Part shown: one piece after another, positions 1 through 11,957 of the stretch
How the letters are laid out: every line of letters begins with the position of its first letter
Position numbering within the stretch: the stretch's first letter is position 1
Assembly: GCA_023376005.1 (NCBI GenBank)
Contig: CM042152.1
Coordinates: 71,514,571-71,578,570, forward strand
DNA: 64,000 nt
Direction of reading: 5' to 3'
Source: Doryteuthis pealeii
Lineage: Eukaryota; Mollusca; Cephalopoda; Myopsida; Loliginidae
The notes under the pieces: model-generated
Database searches by the model: none
What the model was told of the DNA's origin: nothing
What the model saw: the letters and a program-made list of their open reading frames with translations, nothing else
Program-made: the position numbers and the translations under genes

Positions 1-2009
1 TTTTGTTTTAGTAGTAACATGATCATTAGTAAAAAATAAATATTACATATGTAATTCATTTTTAATACATTTTAAACAATTAAATTTCCCCCCGAAAATG
101 ACTGTTTGCAATGTGTTCAAAATAAAACATCTTATTAACATTTTAAAACACTTTTAAAATTTTCTTCTTAGAAATCAATAACAAAAAACATTAAATACAC
201 TGCAGAAAAATTACTTACACGTTGGTAACTTTTTAGCTAAGTAATGCCCAGTTTTTTGTATTAAAAGTACTCAAAAATAACGTTTTTTGAAGGGCAAATA
301 ATTATGTAATTGTTGTAACCATTTTTCCTGACAAATATTTTGAAGATACAGAATTATGAAAGCATAATAATTGGTTTACACTTTTTATTTCTACTGTTTG
401 GATTTAAAAAGATTATTAGGGAAATAATTTTGTACCGATATTTGTTCTGCTTTTAGATTATTTTAATTCATTTAATTTGTTTTATTTATCAATTAATTTT
501 GCAAAATATCTTTCAAAGACATCTGGAAAATAATCAGGAAAAAAGAATTAATAGAGAATAAAAGTAATACAGAAATAAACAAATAGTGACATCAAATTCA
601 ATTTAAACATGAAAATAATCTATTAACATTGAAAAATGGCTAAATATGAATTTGGTCATAATCAGCAAAAAAATATGTACATTTTGTTTTTCTGTATAAT
701 GTTTGAAAAGATTTGAAAATTTGTTTCACACAAGATTATTTAAATATTAACCTTGGCTATTATATTCAAAATATGAAAATTAAAATAAACTTGAAATATC
801 TAAAAAAAATATTTAATTTTCTTTCAAACGAATTTCCTGAATGAAACACAAGTATGTATGCGTAAATTGAACTAGTACACACATGCATACATGTTTAGAA
901 TGGAATGCATGAGTTTAAAAGTTTTATTTTTCATTACATAAAGTTGATTTAATGAAAAAAATAATTATATATTTTTTATACATTTTTATAAGATTTTCAT
1001 GGGTTACACATGGTTAAAACAAAACATTAAGCAAGATTCATTACTTTTCGAAAAGAAAAAGCTTTTGATTTGATTTTTAAAAATATGTCTGATGACACAA
1101 TTGTTTATACCTAGCATGAACAAATAGATTACCTGTTATAAAAATGTAAATAAAATCTAATTCTCCATGAAATTATCTTTAAAAATTGAAAAAAAAAAAG
1201 AAAGACATTCAGTTGCAACTTCATTAAGTGAATCAAATTAACAAAAAAATTGACGGGAGAGGTGGGGGTGCATGACACCAAAACAATTGAAAAAAGTATG
1301 ATTTCAGAATTTTGGGAAAAAATTTCTTAAAAGAAACTGCATCTTTATTGTTTTAAATACCTACAGAATTTTATCAAAATCCAATGAATAGCCAAATTTT
1401 GGTGAATTAAAAAAAATGGTGTACTTAGTATGTGCATGTTTTTGTACATAAAAGGTAGGTAATTTCAAGTGCCTTGAGCTCCTCAAAGATAACATCTAAT
1501 GATATTGATAAGTAAATTTCTGCATTTATCATCTGGTTTGTTGAAATGTCCCTGTGGTATTTAGTGTGTTTATTAATTGTGTACCATTGACATTGAATGC
1601 AGCTTTGTATCTTTTGTTTGATATTCCATGTAGAGACATAGTTAATCCAATGCAAATAATGACATAGAAATAGATACAATAAAACCAGTTTTCATTAAGA
1701 TTTTAATCTTAATTTTTTTGGTACTAATTCAATTAAAAAAACATGTATCTATAAAGTATAATGGATCTGTGCCTGGAACTTTGCAAGATTGTATGGAAGA
1801 CTGGCAGTTTCCCATGCAACAAATCTCTCTCTCTCTCTATTCCACCAATGTTATTATTCAAGAGAAGAGAAAGGGCTGGTACAGCTTTTCTACCAGTGAT
1901 GTTGAAGGAAACTCATCTTCTAAAAAATATGAAATTTTTCATAGAAAAACATGAAAATTATCATAATAGTTTGAATAATAAACAATGTTTCTCTTTGTTT
2001 TTTTTATAG
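1..2009. other. AT-rich sequence upstream of first recognised exon
   Basis: No coding region can be supported here. Base composition is that of an intron or intergenic stretch, with long A and T runs and a short CT microsatellite near 1826-1840. The first recognised exon at 2010 begins with a split codon, so at least one earlier exon must exist. I could not find a convincing one here, so it may lie beyond the window. Short open frames near 1425-1679 and 1718-2009 have no recognisable motif and I treat them as chance. Confidence 0.6.
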
Positions 2010-2195
2010 ATGTTTTGAAGAAGGTCCAACGACATACTATAGTAATGTGACATATCAAGCTCCCTGCATAGATTATTTGAAAGAATTAATTGCCAATTCC
2101 AGCATGATACTGGATAGATTTGGCAATATTGCAAATGACTCGGCTAAAATAACTTTGTTAAATGAATCTTCATCTGGAAACTGCACTTATATGAA
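2010..2195 (+). CDS. Exon 1 of visible set: EMI-like module of secreted VWD protein
   Basis: The exon is bounded by a T-rich acceptor ending TATAG and a GTAAGT donor. It opens with the last base-set of a split codon and then encodes about 61 residues starting CFEEGPTTYY. Two further cysteines follow (in APCIDY and GNCTY). Five N-glycosylation sequons (NVT, NSS, NDS, NES, NCT) crowd into this one exon, so the product is extracellular. With the next exon it forms an EMI-like module, a cysteine-rich unit found at the start of SCO-spondin and many matrix proteins. The exon ends in phase 2, and the first base of the exon at 5072 completes a Lys codon. The domain call rests on cysteine spacing and on the following CC-x-GY-x-G-x-x-C ending; it could be another small disulphide module. 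Confidence 0.75.
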
Positions 2196-5071
2196 GTAAG
2201 TAAAGACTTAATTTTTTTACTCAACAGTTTTTGGATAACATTCTGTTTTTATTAATTCTGTTTATATTTGCTTTAAATTTTTGCTTTGATCTTAATTTAA
2301 CATTTTAGTCTACATTATTTTAGATAACTCTTTCATACTTATGGAATATCTGAAATGACCTTATACTATGTAATTCATTATTTTTTATAGTCACAACATT
2401 TTGTCCGTAGTACCTTCCAGCCTTCTTCATGTGATGACTATAACAGACAATTGAAGAAGGCTGGAGTGTACAATGGCCAAAATATTGTGACAAAAAAAGT
2501 AAAAAAAAGAAAAGCTGATACACTAGTCCATGTACATCAGTGAATTATAGTTTATTTTGACCCAATTATATAAGGATTTTCTTGACTTCTCTTGATTAAA
2601 AGACAAATATTGCTTTTCTTTGTGTTTAATGTTTTGTTATTAAAACTGCTTTATGCCTTGAGGTGAATGTTTGAAAGATTATATTATTACAAGTGTAATA
2701 CAATTTAATTCATAAAATAAATTTTAGTTCTTGTATTTGATCTATTATGCTTAATTGGTAATTCTACTTTAATAATGTATAATGATTTTGTAAGGAAATT
2801 AGAAAAATAGACAATAATGAAATTTTAAATCCACTATAAGTTCTATATTTTTTATGTTCTCAACTTTTAGAATGTCATATTCTGATATCCAAGTATTAGT
2901 TATAATAAATCTCACTACTGATTATCTTTATTAGGAATTAATAGTGTCAGCTTTTGTAATGCTATATTTGTGCCAACACTTGTAGTGCTCTATTTAACAG
3001 TATTGCCAATGTTCAAATTTCAGCTGATCTGCAAAATTTTCTAAAGAATATATGATTGTATGCTTCGCAATGATATTTGGAATTATTTTAGTTAGAAAGC
3101 AAAGACAGTTAACTTTGGCTTTCACTGTAAACTTTATAATGATTAATAACTATTTATGGGGTATTTAATGAATAAATTTCATACATAAGAAGAAAATTAA
3201 CCTGTTAATCTTTTGCTACAGTAACTGATAGTCTCTTTTTCTCATGATAAAAAACAGTAGCATACAGTGAGCTATTTAAAAGTGCAATACTGCATCATTA
3301 AAAATATGTGATTTAACATTCTTAAGTGAAATAAATAAGGCATGCATCAATGCCTGAGTTATACTTTTCACCTCTCAAAAAGAAAACAAAAGTTATTTCA
3401 TAGAAAACAGGTCAATTTTGATGTTGATAAAACAAATTGATTGAATCTTAATTCCATATTTTTATTCTTAAAGGTTAAGATGACAAATACAAATATTATT
3501 GATAATGTTACTATTGAGTTTTTAATCATTTATGAATAAGCATAGATTTAAAAATAATTGAGATGATGCTTTTAATCAGTTTTCTTTGTAAGAAAAGTCC
3601 TCTATTACATTGAACATTTCTCCTTCTCTCCCTTCTTTATTCTATATTATGAAGCAGCAACAGTATTAAAGTTGACCTACCTATTTAACAAGTTTAATCT
3701 ATAATGTTTTGTAATTTTGAGATTAAAAAATACTATCAATATCAAGGACAAAAAATCAGGAAGGATAACTAAAATTTTCATAAAAGTATGAAAATTTGTA
3801 TTTTGCTACAGAGGTAAAAGATAATGATAATATGCAATAATATTTTCATATTTAAAATTGTGAATATAAGTAAATCATAAAAAAAACTATGGTATGCATG
3901 GATATTGTTGTATAAAGGGAATATATATAATCTGGAGACATTATGAAACAAAACACAGAGAATAGTCTAAAGTATTCACTGAAAAGATCCAACAAGAAAA
4001 GTTAAAGTAGCTTAAAACAGCCATTTGAAGCAAATTGGTCTTCTTAAAGAAAAACTGTATGTTCATCTCTATTATCCATTATATTCTGCATCAAGAATCA
4101 TTCATCTGGGAAAAGGTGATAAATGAAAAATATTGTAGGTGGAATTGTGAAAACTGTCAATTTAAACAGGTAGTTTTTTTTTTTTTATCTACCATGGATA
4201 GTGAATATAGAGAATCATTCTATTATACTGAAGTGAAATGTTCTGAAAAGTTTTTTTTTGTTTTGGGAGAAAAAAAATTGAATTGTTCATGGCAATAAAA
4301 AAAAGATGTTTCTGAACTAAGTGATCCAACTTTTGTATTTAAGCTTGCATTCCTCATGGATATAACAGACCATTTGAACATGGTAAACTTGAAACTCCAG
4401 GGCTCTAAGCAATTTGTCATAATGGCCCACTACACTTCTTCTTCAAGACATAATAACTATTTTCTGTCATTGAGTTTAAAACCCTGGAATTATTTGATGA
4501 TCTGTATAACTTGTTACTTTTCCTGACTTTTATTGATTAAAAAAGTTTCTTAATGCTAAACTTAGTATTTTTTACTTCATGAAATTTTCAATCAGAAAGT
4601 AGAATTAATAGTTGCACATCAGTTTTCAAATTATTATATAGGTTTATAAAAAAATTACTGCTTTAAAAATATCTATTTAAAAAACAAATCACTAAAAATA
4701 TTAAATAATTTTGAATAATTTAAATATATTACTTGAAAGCATTGTTTGGGTGACCAAGAACTAGGTATGAAACTTGAGAAAGAATGGCAGACAATATGCA
4801 GCAGTGACAATAAATTCAAAGTTTGGAAGAATACCTAGAAAATTTCAAGGCCAGCATTTAATTTAAACAAAATCCCAGCAACATTTTGTTCAATAAAATA
4901 ATTTCTTATGATCAAGTTTTGTGACTTTTCTATATTACATTATTTAATTAATTCCTTCATTTAAAGAAATTTATAAGTTTCCTATGCATAAAAATGGCGT
5001 AAAATATGGAAAATTGAAAATATTAAATAATAAATAATTTACTTATAATGTAATGTCTATTTTGTTTTTAG
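2196..5071 (+). other. Intron 1 of the VWD gene
   Basis: This AT-rich intron runs from GTAAGT to TTTTTAG. Apart from the hairpin at 2391-2490 I see no gene or recognisable transposon. An open frame at 4035-4298 is rich in A/T codons and shows no domain. Confidence 0.7.
2391..2490. repeat. Long imperfect hairpin, possible Penelope-like end fragment
   Basis: Two arms of 39 bases (2391-2429 and 2452-2490) are inverted complements with a few mismatches, around a loop of about 22 bases. The innermost stem, CAGCCTTCTTCA against TGAAGAAGGCTG, is perfect. The sequence TGAAGAAGGCTGG followed by CCAAAATATTGTGACA resembles, from memory, the ends of Penelope-like retroelements, where a TGAAGAAG tract precedes a GAAAC-type core. 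No coding part is nearby, so only the hairpin itself is certain. Confidence 0.55.
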
Positions 5072-5133
5072 GTCAATACTCAAATTTGTCACAAAGTGCT
5101 GTAAAGGTTATGAAGGCCCTGATTGTGAAATAG
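5072..5133 (+). CDS. Exon 2: end of EMI-like module
   Basis: A 62-nt exon lies between TTTTTAG and GGTGAGT. Its first base completes the Lys codon split at 2195. It then encodes SILKFVTKCCKGYEGPDCEI, a classic EMI or EGF-like ending with CC-x-GY-x-G-x-x-C. It ends in phase 1, matching the two-base start of the exon at 7633. The short length, strong splice sites and matched phases make this a secure exon even though it is too short to be noticed as an open frame. Confidence 0.8.
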
Positions 5134-5433
5134 GTGAGTTTGTATGTTCTTTTTCAAATATTTAGTTCATAAAAACTGATAGAAGTACAGGTTTACAATT
5201 TTTTTGTTTAATGACTTATATTTCCTACTTGTATCCTTTAGAGTTAGGCTATCTTCATTTATAAAGAATGATTGATTTTGGATAAAATATGCCATAATAT
5301 CATTTGAAATAGAACTACCACTTTTTCTTTTTTCTTTATTTTTCAGTACTGTATAAACATAAAAATAAATATTTTGAACTTACTGTACCCATGGGAATTC
5401 CAGGGAATATATTCATTATAATTGCACAAATTT

Positions 5434-5652
5434 AGAGCATCGAGTTAGGAATCACAAGGTTCCTGGTTCAATGCCTACCCTTGCCAACTCAGCGTATGAG
5501 TCGCACAGAGATATGTGTGGTAAAGTGAGGAGCTGATGTGGCGCTCCACCTCAGAAGCTAAAATTTTCTCCTTAGTCTAGCACTAGTAAAAAGGGGATAG
5601 ACCCCCTCACTGTCTGGCTGATACTGACATTAGGTTGCACAATGACTTTACT
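5434..5652 (+). mobile_element. tRNA-derived SINE-like repeat
   Basis: An island visibly richer in GC sits in the AT-rich intron. It starts like a tRNA half (AGAGCATCGAGTTAGGAATC) and carries a good RNA polymerase III B box, GGTTCAATGCC, at 5465-5475. A unique-looking body of about 150 bases and a T-rich 3' tail follow. This is the layout of tRNA-derived SINEs. I cannot assign a family, and the A box is weak. Confidence 0.6.
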
Positions 5653-6316
5653 TTTTTTTTTACTTTAAACCATAAATAACATTCTGAGATAAAGTGTTGA
5701 TTTCTATTTTAGAATTTTGGAAATTAATAGCAACATATATTCATAACAAAATTAAATGAAATATAACCTTACAATAAAAAAGAATTAAAAAAAAAAACAA
5801 GAAAAAACAAATGGAAAAATTAAAGATTTGATGTGGTGAAGTAGATAGTTTACTTTAGGTAAATATATTTATCTTATTTTTGAGAAAAATTTAATTGACT
5901 TTTGTTAATTGTTTATTTGAAAAATAAACAATTGCTTTGTTGGTAACATTTTTGATTATCTGCATCCAAAATTTTATTAATCTTGACCTTCTTGTAAATT
6001 AGCCTTATTGTAAATCAAAACTCACCTAAAAAGTTAATTAAATAACTGTTTTCTTTTTGGAAAACAAAGTTATTAGAAAAATATTATTGAATATTAATAA
6101 TTAAACAATTATTTATTTTCAATCTTATTTTTTCTAATAACTTGTTTTCTTTTTTAATAAGCAATTTTTAAAGCAAAATATGCAAATTAGCTAACCCCAT
6201 AGGAAAAAAGTAACATAGTAAGCTACTGAAAAAATATTTGAGGTGGGAAGAAGTAGTTGTTTAGGCAACACAATTTTATGTGGAACCAGACCCTGACTGA
6301 CAGACAGGCACAGTAG

Positions 6317-6317
<1 letters not shown>

Positions 6318-6415
<98 letters not shown>

Positions 6416-6420
6416 GATAT
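6318..6420. repeat. (TA)n-(GA)n compound microsatellite
   Basis: About 60 bases of alternating TA are followed by about 22 bases of GA and then GATAGA-type units. The open frame read through it on the minus strand is a product of the repeat and not a gene. Confidence 0.95.
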
Positions 6421-7632
6421 ATAGATATATTCAGATGTATTTGGTTGAGTTCTCATGGACAATACAACAATATTAGAATAACAAAACAGTAAACAAAGAC
6501 TACAGATTCTTGAAGCTCTATACATCAGACATAAAAATCCTAGTCTACTCTATGAATATTTGGTTATGTATTAAAGTTGATTTAGTTTAAAAGATCTTAA
6601 TTGAAATTTAATTTTGTAATTAAAGTATTTTGCTAGTACTAATAATGTAGGATATGATACAATGGATGCTAGAAGATGTGATTGGTTAGCATATTGTGAT
6701 ATATAAAAGTATTTTAAATACAAAATTTAAAATGCTAAAAATCTAGTCTTTAGAAAATATTAGGCATCAATGACTGAGAAACCAAGTTAGCATTTATGTG
6801 CTTAAATTAAATATTTTTTCATGTTGTAGCTTTCATTTTCAAATTTTAATTATATTTACATCATTTTCTGCAAAATAAGGTAGTTTTCACAAATCTGGGG
6901 TTTGAAATTGAAATTTTCCATGTTTTGAGTATTCATAATACTATTCAACTATTACAATGAGAACCAGTTGTATATGTAAAATTTAGTCAATGTAATAAAA
7001 GACAAACTAGGTAATCGCTTTACTTAAGCTTTATTCAATACTAGAAGTGGCTACTCAGTGAGGCCTGGGTAGAGGAAAGAACCCTGGTGTATTGATTTGT
7101 TTACTTTTGAGATTTACAAATGCTGGACATTTTTAAGTGGAATTTCAATACTATTTCTATGTATATTTTGATTTTTAAATATAAATCAAATCATAATTTT
7201 TGTACAAAAAGTAGGAACCGGTGATATTTAATGTGTGTATATATTTACTTTGTTGTTAATTGTTTTATTTTCATAGTTTCATCTGGACATACATACGTAC
7301 ATATATACATACATACACACCAACTGCCCTTTATATATGTATAAATAGATAACTCTAGTCCAGTTAGGGTGAAGACTTTAGTATTTATAGTGAATTGATC
7401 GAGGGGAGACAACTATGTTTGACTTTAGCACAATCACATTCTTTATATATCATCAAAGATAATTAAATATATGAAAATAAAAAAGACAAAATTATATTGT
7501 GAGAAAAAAATTCAGTAAAGTAGTATTTCATCTTATAAGTACTGAATCTTTTTAGCAACATTACTAGTAATAAATATTATTTGAAGATACATTACCTTTT
7601 TAAAATTATTTTTATAAATGATCATTTTTCAG

Positions 7633-7835
7633 CTTATGAGAAGAATAATACTTGCCACTTGTTTTCAAACAATGCATTGGTTGTCTTCGAAAACGACTAC
7701 TTCACTTTTGAGGGTAATGATACATATACATTAGCAGCTGCTTACAAATATGAAAATGGACAGTTAGATAAGTATCCTCTCTGGTCTATCCAAGTGAACT
7801 TAGCTGAATGTATATCATCTACGTGTTGTAAAAGG
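7633..7835 (+). CDS. Exon 3: first part of VWD domain
   Basis: This 203-nt exon lies between TTTTTCAG and GTAAGT. Its first two bases complete an Ala codon with the last base of the previous exon. It encodes the N-terminal half of a von Willebrand factor type D domain. CHLFSNNALVVFENDYFTFE corresponds to the usual C-x-GDPH-TFDG opening, followed by TYTLAAAYKY and the ECISSTCCKR cysteine cluster. The GDPH signature is absent and the usual TFDG is TFEG. Two more sequons (NNT, NDT) are present. The exon ends in phase 0, and a complete gypsy retrotransposon sits in the following intron. Confidence 0.85.
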
Positions 7836-8287
7836 GTAAGTATTTCTTTGAAATATCTATTAATTCTTGGAATATTTGTATAACTTTTAACAATAAGATT
7901 TAAGTTGCTGTATGTAATTACCTAGTAATTACATTATGACTAATATTTTATTTTTTAAATAGTTCTGATTCATTCTCTGCAGCAATCTTAATGCTATTAT
8001 ATTATTGAATTTATCTTTTTATCATGAATTGTTTTTTTTAATGAAAATAATATACATAGTGTATAATAAGGAAATAAATGAAATGCCCTTTGTATTAAGA
8101 CAAAAACTGAGTCTACTAAGCAAAAGCAGTGTCCAGAAATAATAGCTCTTCCCCTGTAATCCAATTTCATAACATTCACTTCCTTCACTTTTCAAAATTC
8201 TCATTTAACTTTGGATTTAAATTTGAAGCAACTTTCTTTGCGGAACTTTCCTTTTTGTGGCCTCAAGAAATGTATTCAACTTGATAT
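7836..8287 (+). other. Intron 3, left part, with diverged dispersed repeat
   Basis: This is intron sequence between exon 3 and the gypsy insertion. The stretch at about 8092-8180 (AAAACTGAGTCTACTAAGCA, then GTCCAGAAATAA and CCAATTTCATAACA) is related to 14075-14180 on the far side of the insertion and its second copy near 53260-53360. This points to an old repeat or a local duplication. Confidence 0.55.
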
Positions 8288-8462
8288 TGTTGTGAGGTGT
8301 GGTTTTGTGTTCCTTGTTACAGTAGTATTTATTCGTGCTTAATCTTAGCACTGGGTTCGGCTTCTCGTAGCTAACCTTTAGTCCCCTAAAGTGTCTCTAT
8401 ATATGTCCTGCAGTAATACACATATGTAAATGAGATAACACGCCATTGGCTATCTCACTACA
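8288..8462 (-). repeat. 3' LTR of the intronic gypsy element
   Basis: In element orientation the LTR starts TGTAGTGAGATAGCC and ends CCTCACAACA. It is identical by eye to 12233-12407. The purine tract AGGGAGG (complement of 8463-8469) immediately upstream is the likely polypurine primer site. The pol stop codon (TAG) lies inside the first bases of this LTR. Confidence 0.95.
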
Positions 8463-11178
8463 CCTCCCTGAAACGGAGAGGTTTTATTCCCCTCGTTGAT
8501 CTATTGCTTCTCCTAAATATCCTTGGGGGCGTTCTTCGTAATGGTGACCGCGGTCTCATTTCATCACTACTGGATCCCTGGTATGGCACCTCGGAATCCG
8601 ACTTGCTTTCATCTATGGGTTCTATAACGTCTCCCCCATATTGGTTTATATCCTCGTTTCTTTCTGATTCCTCCACACTCATGTCTTCCTCATATCTATT
8701 CCTTAGCTGATCAGTGTGGGCCAGCACACTTCTCTCCTGTGTTGTTATTATAGCGGTGTTGTTCCCTTTCTGCATAATAAAATACGCTTTTTCAGGTTGC
8801 GCGTCCTTATTCTTTTTGTACCACATTTTTTCATTAGTCGAAAAAGACATGGTTATGGGAGATCTGATCTGTCTTCCCATCAAGGCAGAAGGACTTAGTG
8901 TTCTATCAGCATGAGGAATGGATCTGTAACTCATCAAGAGTTTAGGTAGAAAAGATTCTATGGTCTCACGTGACGGCTCAAATGCTTTTAATCCTAATTT
9001 AACCGTTCTAACCATCCTTTCCGCAGCCCCATTTGATTGTGGATGGTAGGGTGGAGTTTTATAGGGTTTACATCCTATCTTCCTCAACCAGGAACATAGA
9101 CTTTCATCACAGAATTCGGACGAATTGTCCGATACCAGGGTTCTCGGTACGCCAATCCTTGAGAATACAGTTCTCAAAATTTGAATGACAGTTGCAGATT
9201 TTCTATCACGCACCTGAATAATCTCTGGCCACCCCGAGAACGAATCTACTAAAATCAATAGTAGTCCTACGCCTTTGGCATAGGCATGGTCCATGTGTAC
9301 TCGACTCCATGGTTCTTGTTCCTTTGGCCACGAATGAGTCGATTTTTGTGGAAAGTCTTTGATTTCCATGCATTTGGGACATTTTTTTACATAATCTTCA
9401 ATGTCACGCGAATATCCTGGCCACCATCTCTCCAATTTGAGTCTTTTTTGTGTGGCCGCTATTCCACAATGTATATCGTCGTGTACACTTTTAATTATTT
9501 CTTTTCGCATTTTTTGCGGAGGTACAACCAAATCTCCGTTACATATAACCCCTCTGTCCATAGTTAGTTTATGTTTAACCTCTTTATAAGGCCTTTCAGC
9601 TTTAGAGCAGTCGTTCCATTTATTCCTCCTTATTCTATTCGATATTTTGCTCAGAATAGGGTCCAGAAGGGTTTCTTCTTGAAGCTGTTTAATCGGCATT
9701 ACATCGGTTTCGACCCAATGTAATACATCTTCAGTGTCGCTTATTTCGTCGTCTTCTTTGTTAAATGCTAATCTGGATAACGCGTCGACATGCGGAATAG
9801 TGTTTCCTTTGGCGTACATGATATCGAAATCAAAGGCCATCAGCAGTATGGCCCATCTCATTAACCTGGCGGATGTGACCTTGGGTAATTCTTTCCTTGG
9901 ATTAAAAATGAATTCTAAGGGTCGATGGTCAGATTTTAGTAAAAATTTTTGACCCAATAGAAATTGTCGGGCGCGCTGTGTGCTCCATACTATGGCCAAA
10001 GCTTCCTTCTCTATATTTGAATAGTTTAATTCTGCCTTTGTTAGCTTTCGCGACAGGTACATAATCGGATGATCGTCCTGTGACAATATAGCAGACACAG
10101 CATATTCACTGGCGTCCGTAGTTAAGGTTATTTCTTTTCTGGGATCAAAAACTTTAATAACGGGTTTTTCCATAAGTACTTTTTTTATTTTGTTAAAAAG
10201 CCGTTTCTTGTTTTGTGTCCACACAAACTCACTATTCTTTCTTCGTAATTCTGCAAATGCTTCAGTTAAATCGGAATATTTGGGCACATATCTGCTATAA
10301 AAATTAGCCAATCCTAAAAACGATTCTAATTCTTTTTTGTTGGCTGGGGATGCCACCTGCGATATTTTAATTAATAAATTTGGGTCAGGCGAAATGCCTT
10401 CTTTGGATATTTGAAAGCCCAAATAATTTATCTTCTCGCAATTAAATTTGCATTTATCGTAGTTTACGCTCATTCCGGCTTCTTTTAATTTGTTCATAAC
10501 TCGCTGCGTTTTTTGTTGCAATTCATTTATACTGGTGGCCCCTATTAAAATATCGTCCTGATAAATTATCATATTTTCTACTACTCCTTTTAAGACATTT
10601 TCGATTGCTCGTTGAAATATGGCCGACGCTGTCTTTATTCCGTATGGCATTTTCGTCCATCTCATTAATCCGAGGGTGTGTTTAATAGTGATTATTTCTT
10701 GAAATTTATCGTCAATTTGTATTTGATTGTAAGCTGCCTTTAAATCAATTTTCGTAAAATATTTAGTGCCTGTTAATGTATGCGACACAGTTTCAAGCTC
10801 AGGAATAGGATACGAATCTGAACAGATTTTATGATTCACACCAATCTTATAATCACCACATATTCTTAAATCCCCATCTTTTTTTCGTAAAACTACAATT
10901 GGGGAGGCCCAGTTACTACCACCGACCGATACTGGTTTTAACACTCCTTCTGCTACCATATCTTCCAATTTCTTTTTTACTAAAGGTCGCAAATGTATAG
11001 GTATCCTACGCGATTCGTAATATGAGGGGGGGCTATTTTCTTTCACTCGTATTGTGGCTTTATAACCTCTCAAGATTCCTATTTTTTGCTTTTTACTTTC
11101 TATGCAGTCGATTAAATTGTCTGTATCTATGTTTATAATATCTGTGCCTATTAGTCCATGATTTTTTAAACAATCCAC
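8458..11178 (-). CDS. pol: Gypsy pol: reverse transcriptase, RNase H, integrase
   Basis: An open frame of 906 codons without a stop. Reverse transcriptase has FTKIDL (first Asp about residue 145) and the catalytic box YQDD at 206-209, a variant of the usual Y-x-DD. RNase H shows TTDAS (Asp about 355), IEKEAL (Glu about 390) and SDHRPLEF (Asp about 417). Integrase has a zinc finger with H566, H570, C600 and C603, then D630, D684 and E720; the last two are 35 residues apart, the DD35E pattern, within YHPQSNGAAERMVRTVK. All catalytic residues look present. The real start is probably not the GTG at 11178: this frame should be entered from the upstream gag-protease frame by frameshift, or be continuous with it but for a one-base error near 11184-11200. 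The frame ends inside the 3' LTR. Confidence 0.93.
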   Translation of the reverse strand: MDCLKNHGLIGTDIINIDTDNLIDCIESKKQKIGILRGYKATIRVKENSPPSYYESRRIPIHLRPLVKKKLEDMVAEGVLKPVSVGGSNWASPIVVLRKKDGDLRICGDYKIGVNHKICSDSYPIPELETVSHTLTGTKYFTKIDLKAAYNQIQIDDKFQEIITIKHTLGLMRWTKMPYGIKTASAIFQRAIENVLKGVVENMIIYQDDILIGATSINELQQKTQRVMNKLKEAGMSVNYDKCKFNCEKINYLGFQISKEGISPDPNLLIKISQVASPANKKELESFLGLANFYSRYVPKYSDLTEAFAELRRKNSEFVWTQNKKRLFNKIKKVLMEKPVIKVFDPRKEITLTTDASEYAVSAILSQDDHPIMYLSRKLTKAELNYSNIEKEALAIVWSTQRARQFLLGQKFLLKSDHRPLEFIFNPRKELPKVTSARLMRWAILLMAFDFDIMYAKGNTIPHVDALSRLAFNKEDDEISDTEDVLHWVETDVMPIKQLQEETLLDPILSKISNRIRRNKWNDCSKAERPYKEVKHKLTMDRGVICNGDLVVPPQKMRKEIIKSVHDDIHCGIAATQKRLKLERWWPGYSRDIEDYVKKCPKCMEIKDFPQKSTHSWPKEQEPWSRVHMDHAYAKGVGLLLILVDSFSGWPEIIQVRDRKSATVIQILRTVFSRIGVPRTLVSDNSSEFCDESLCSWLRKIGCKPYKTPPYHPQSNGAAERMVRTVKLGLKAFEPSRETIESFLPKLLMSYRSIPHADRTLSPSALMGRQIRSPITMSFSTNEKMWYKKNKDAQPEKAYFIMQKGNNTAIITTQERSVLAHTDQLRNRYEEDMSVEESERNEDINQYGGDVIEPIDESKSDSEVPYQGSSSDEMRPRSPLRRTPPRIFRRSNRSTRGIKPLRFREV

Positions 11179-11183
11179 TACAG

Positions 11184-11957
11184 TTATAGGACCACTTCGA
11201 ATCTTCTATTAGCCTCAAACGTAGCGTCGAATTGTCCCAATGCAGTGATGTACGAGCCATCAAATTGTCTTAATTTCAAGTGACTTCTCTTTAACTTGGG
11301 TTTGCCCATATGTTGCCAAAAGTTCTTTGGAATAATAGTCACGTCACTACCTGTATCGACTTGCATCTCAAATGGTATTTCATTTAATTTTACTGTCAAC
11401 TTCTGTTTTTTGTTCACCCGTACTTGGTACACGTCTTCTATTGAATTTGTCCATTTCGACTTGACTCTGCATACCGTACTAAAATGATTCTGTTTTTTGC
11501 AAACATAACAGGTTTGTCCATAAGCAGGACAATTTGTTCTTTTGTCAATATTATGTTGAAAATTGCAGTACTTACACTTCTTTAGCCTTGTTTTTATTTG
11601 TAACACGTCAGTGTTATTTGCTGCATTTTCTTCTATTTGAAACACCATTGTGTTGTTTTGAGTATCTTCCTTGAATTCGGATATCATTTCCAGTTGCTGT
11701 ACAAATTCCACGCATGTTTCTAATGTCATGTTATTTGACTGTAGACGTTCTAAAATTTTGTCTTTTTGATTCCTGTCGTGCATTCCTTCTATGAACCGTA
11801 ACTGGATTAATTCTTCTTCGATGGTAAAATCTCCTGTTCCAAGCTGTTGAAATTCACAGAATCTCGCGGCCTTTTTTAGTCTCTGAATGTAATTCCTTGC
11901 TGGTTTGTTGGGATTTTGCTTCGTAGAAAGGAATTTAGTCCTCTCAGCAATAACCAG
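11184..11957 (-). CDS. gag-pro: Gypsy gag C-terminal half, zinc knuckle and protease
   Basis: This frame is open from the frameshift near 11958 to a TAA at 11184; its first Met is at 11783. It holds gag capsid-like sequence, a double cysteine cluster (CKYCNFQH, then CPAYGQTCYVCKKQNHF ending in TVC) that binds nucleic acid, and the aspartic protease motif VDTGSDVTIIP. It ends just before pol, with which it overlaps by only about 25 bases in a -1 relation. I see no classical slippery heptamer in the overlap. Gag packages the RNA and the protease matures the polyprotein. Confidence 0.85.
   Translation of the reverse strand: MVIAERTKFLSTKQNPNKPARNYIQRLKKAARFCEFQQLGTGDFTIEEELIQLRFIEGMHDRNQKDKILERLQSNNMTLETCVEFVQQLEMISEFKEDTQNNTMVFQIEENAANNTDVLQIKTRLKKCKYCNFQHNIDKRTNCPAYGQTCYVCKKQNHFSTVCRVKSKWTNSIEDVYQVRVNKKQKLTVKLNEIPFEMQVDTGSDVTIIPKNFWQHMGKPKLKRSHLKLRQFDGSYITALGQFDATFEANRRFEVVL

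Larger units (their letters stand above)
5134..7632 (+). other. Intron 2 of the VWD gene
   Basis: The intron is AT-rich with a GTGAGT donor and TTTTTCAG acceptor. It holds a SINE-like repeat (5434-5652), a TA/GA microsatellite (6318-6420) and a short ACAT/ACGT-type microsatellite near 7285-7320. Nothing else is recognised. Confidence 0.7.

Noticed and set aside
6223..6525. 100-codon minus-strand frame with Ser-Leu and Tyr-Ile repeats
   Set aside because: It is the translation of the TA/GA microsatellite at 6318-6420.
8504..9952. Several + strand frames of 60-90 codons
   Set aside because: They are shadows of the minus-strand pol gene of the gypsy element.
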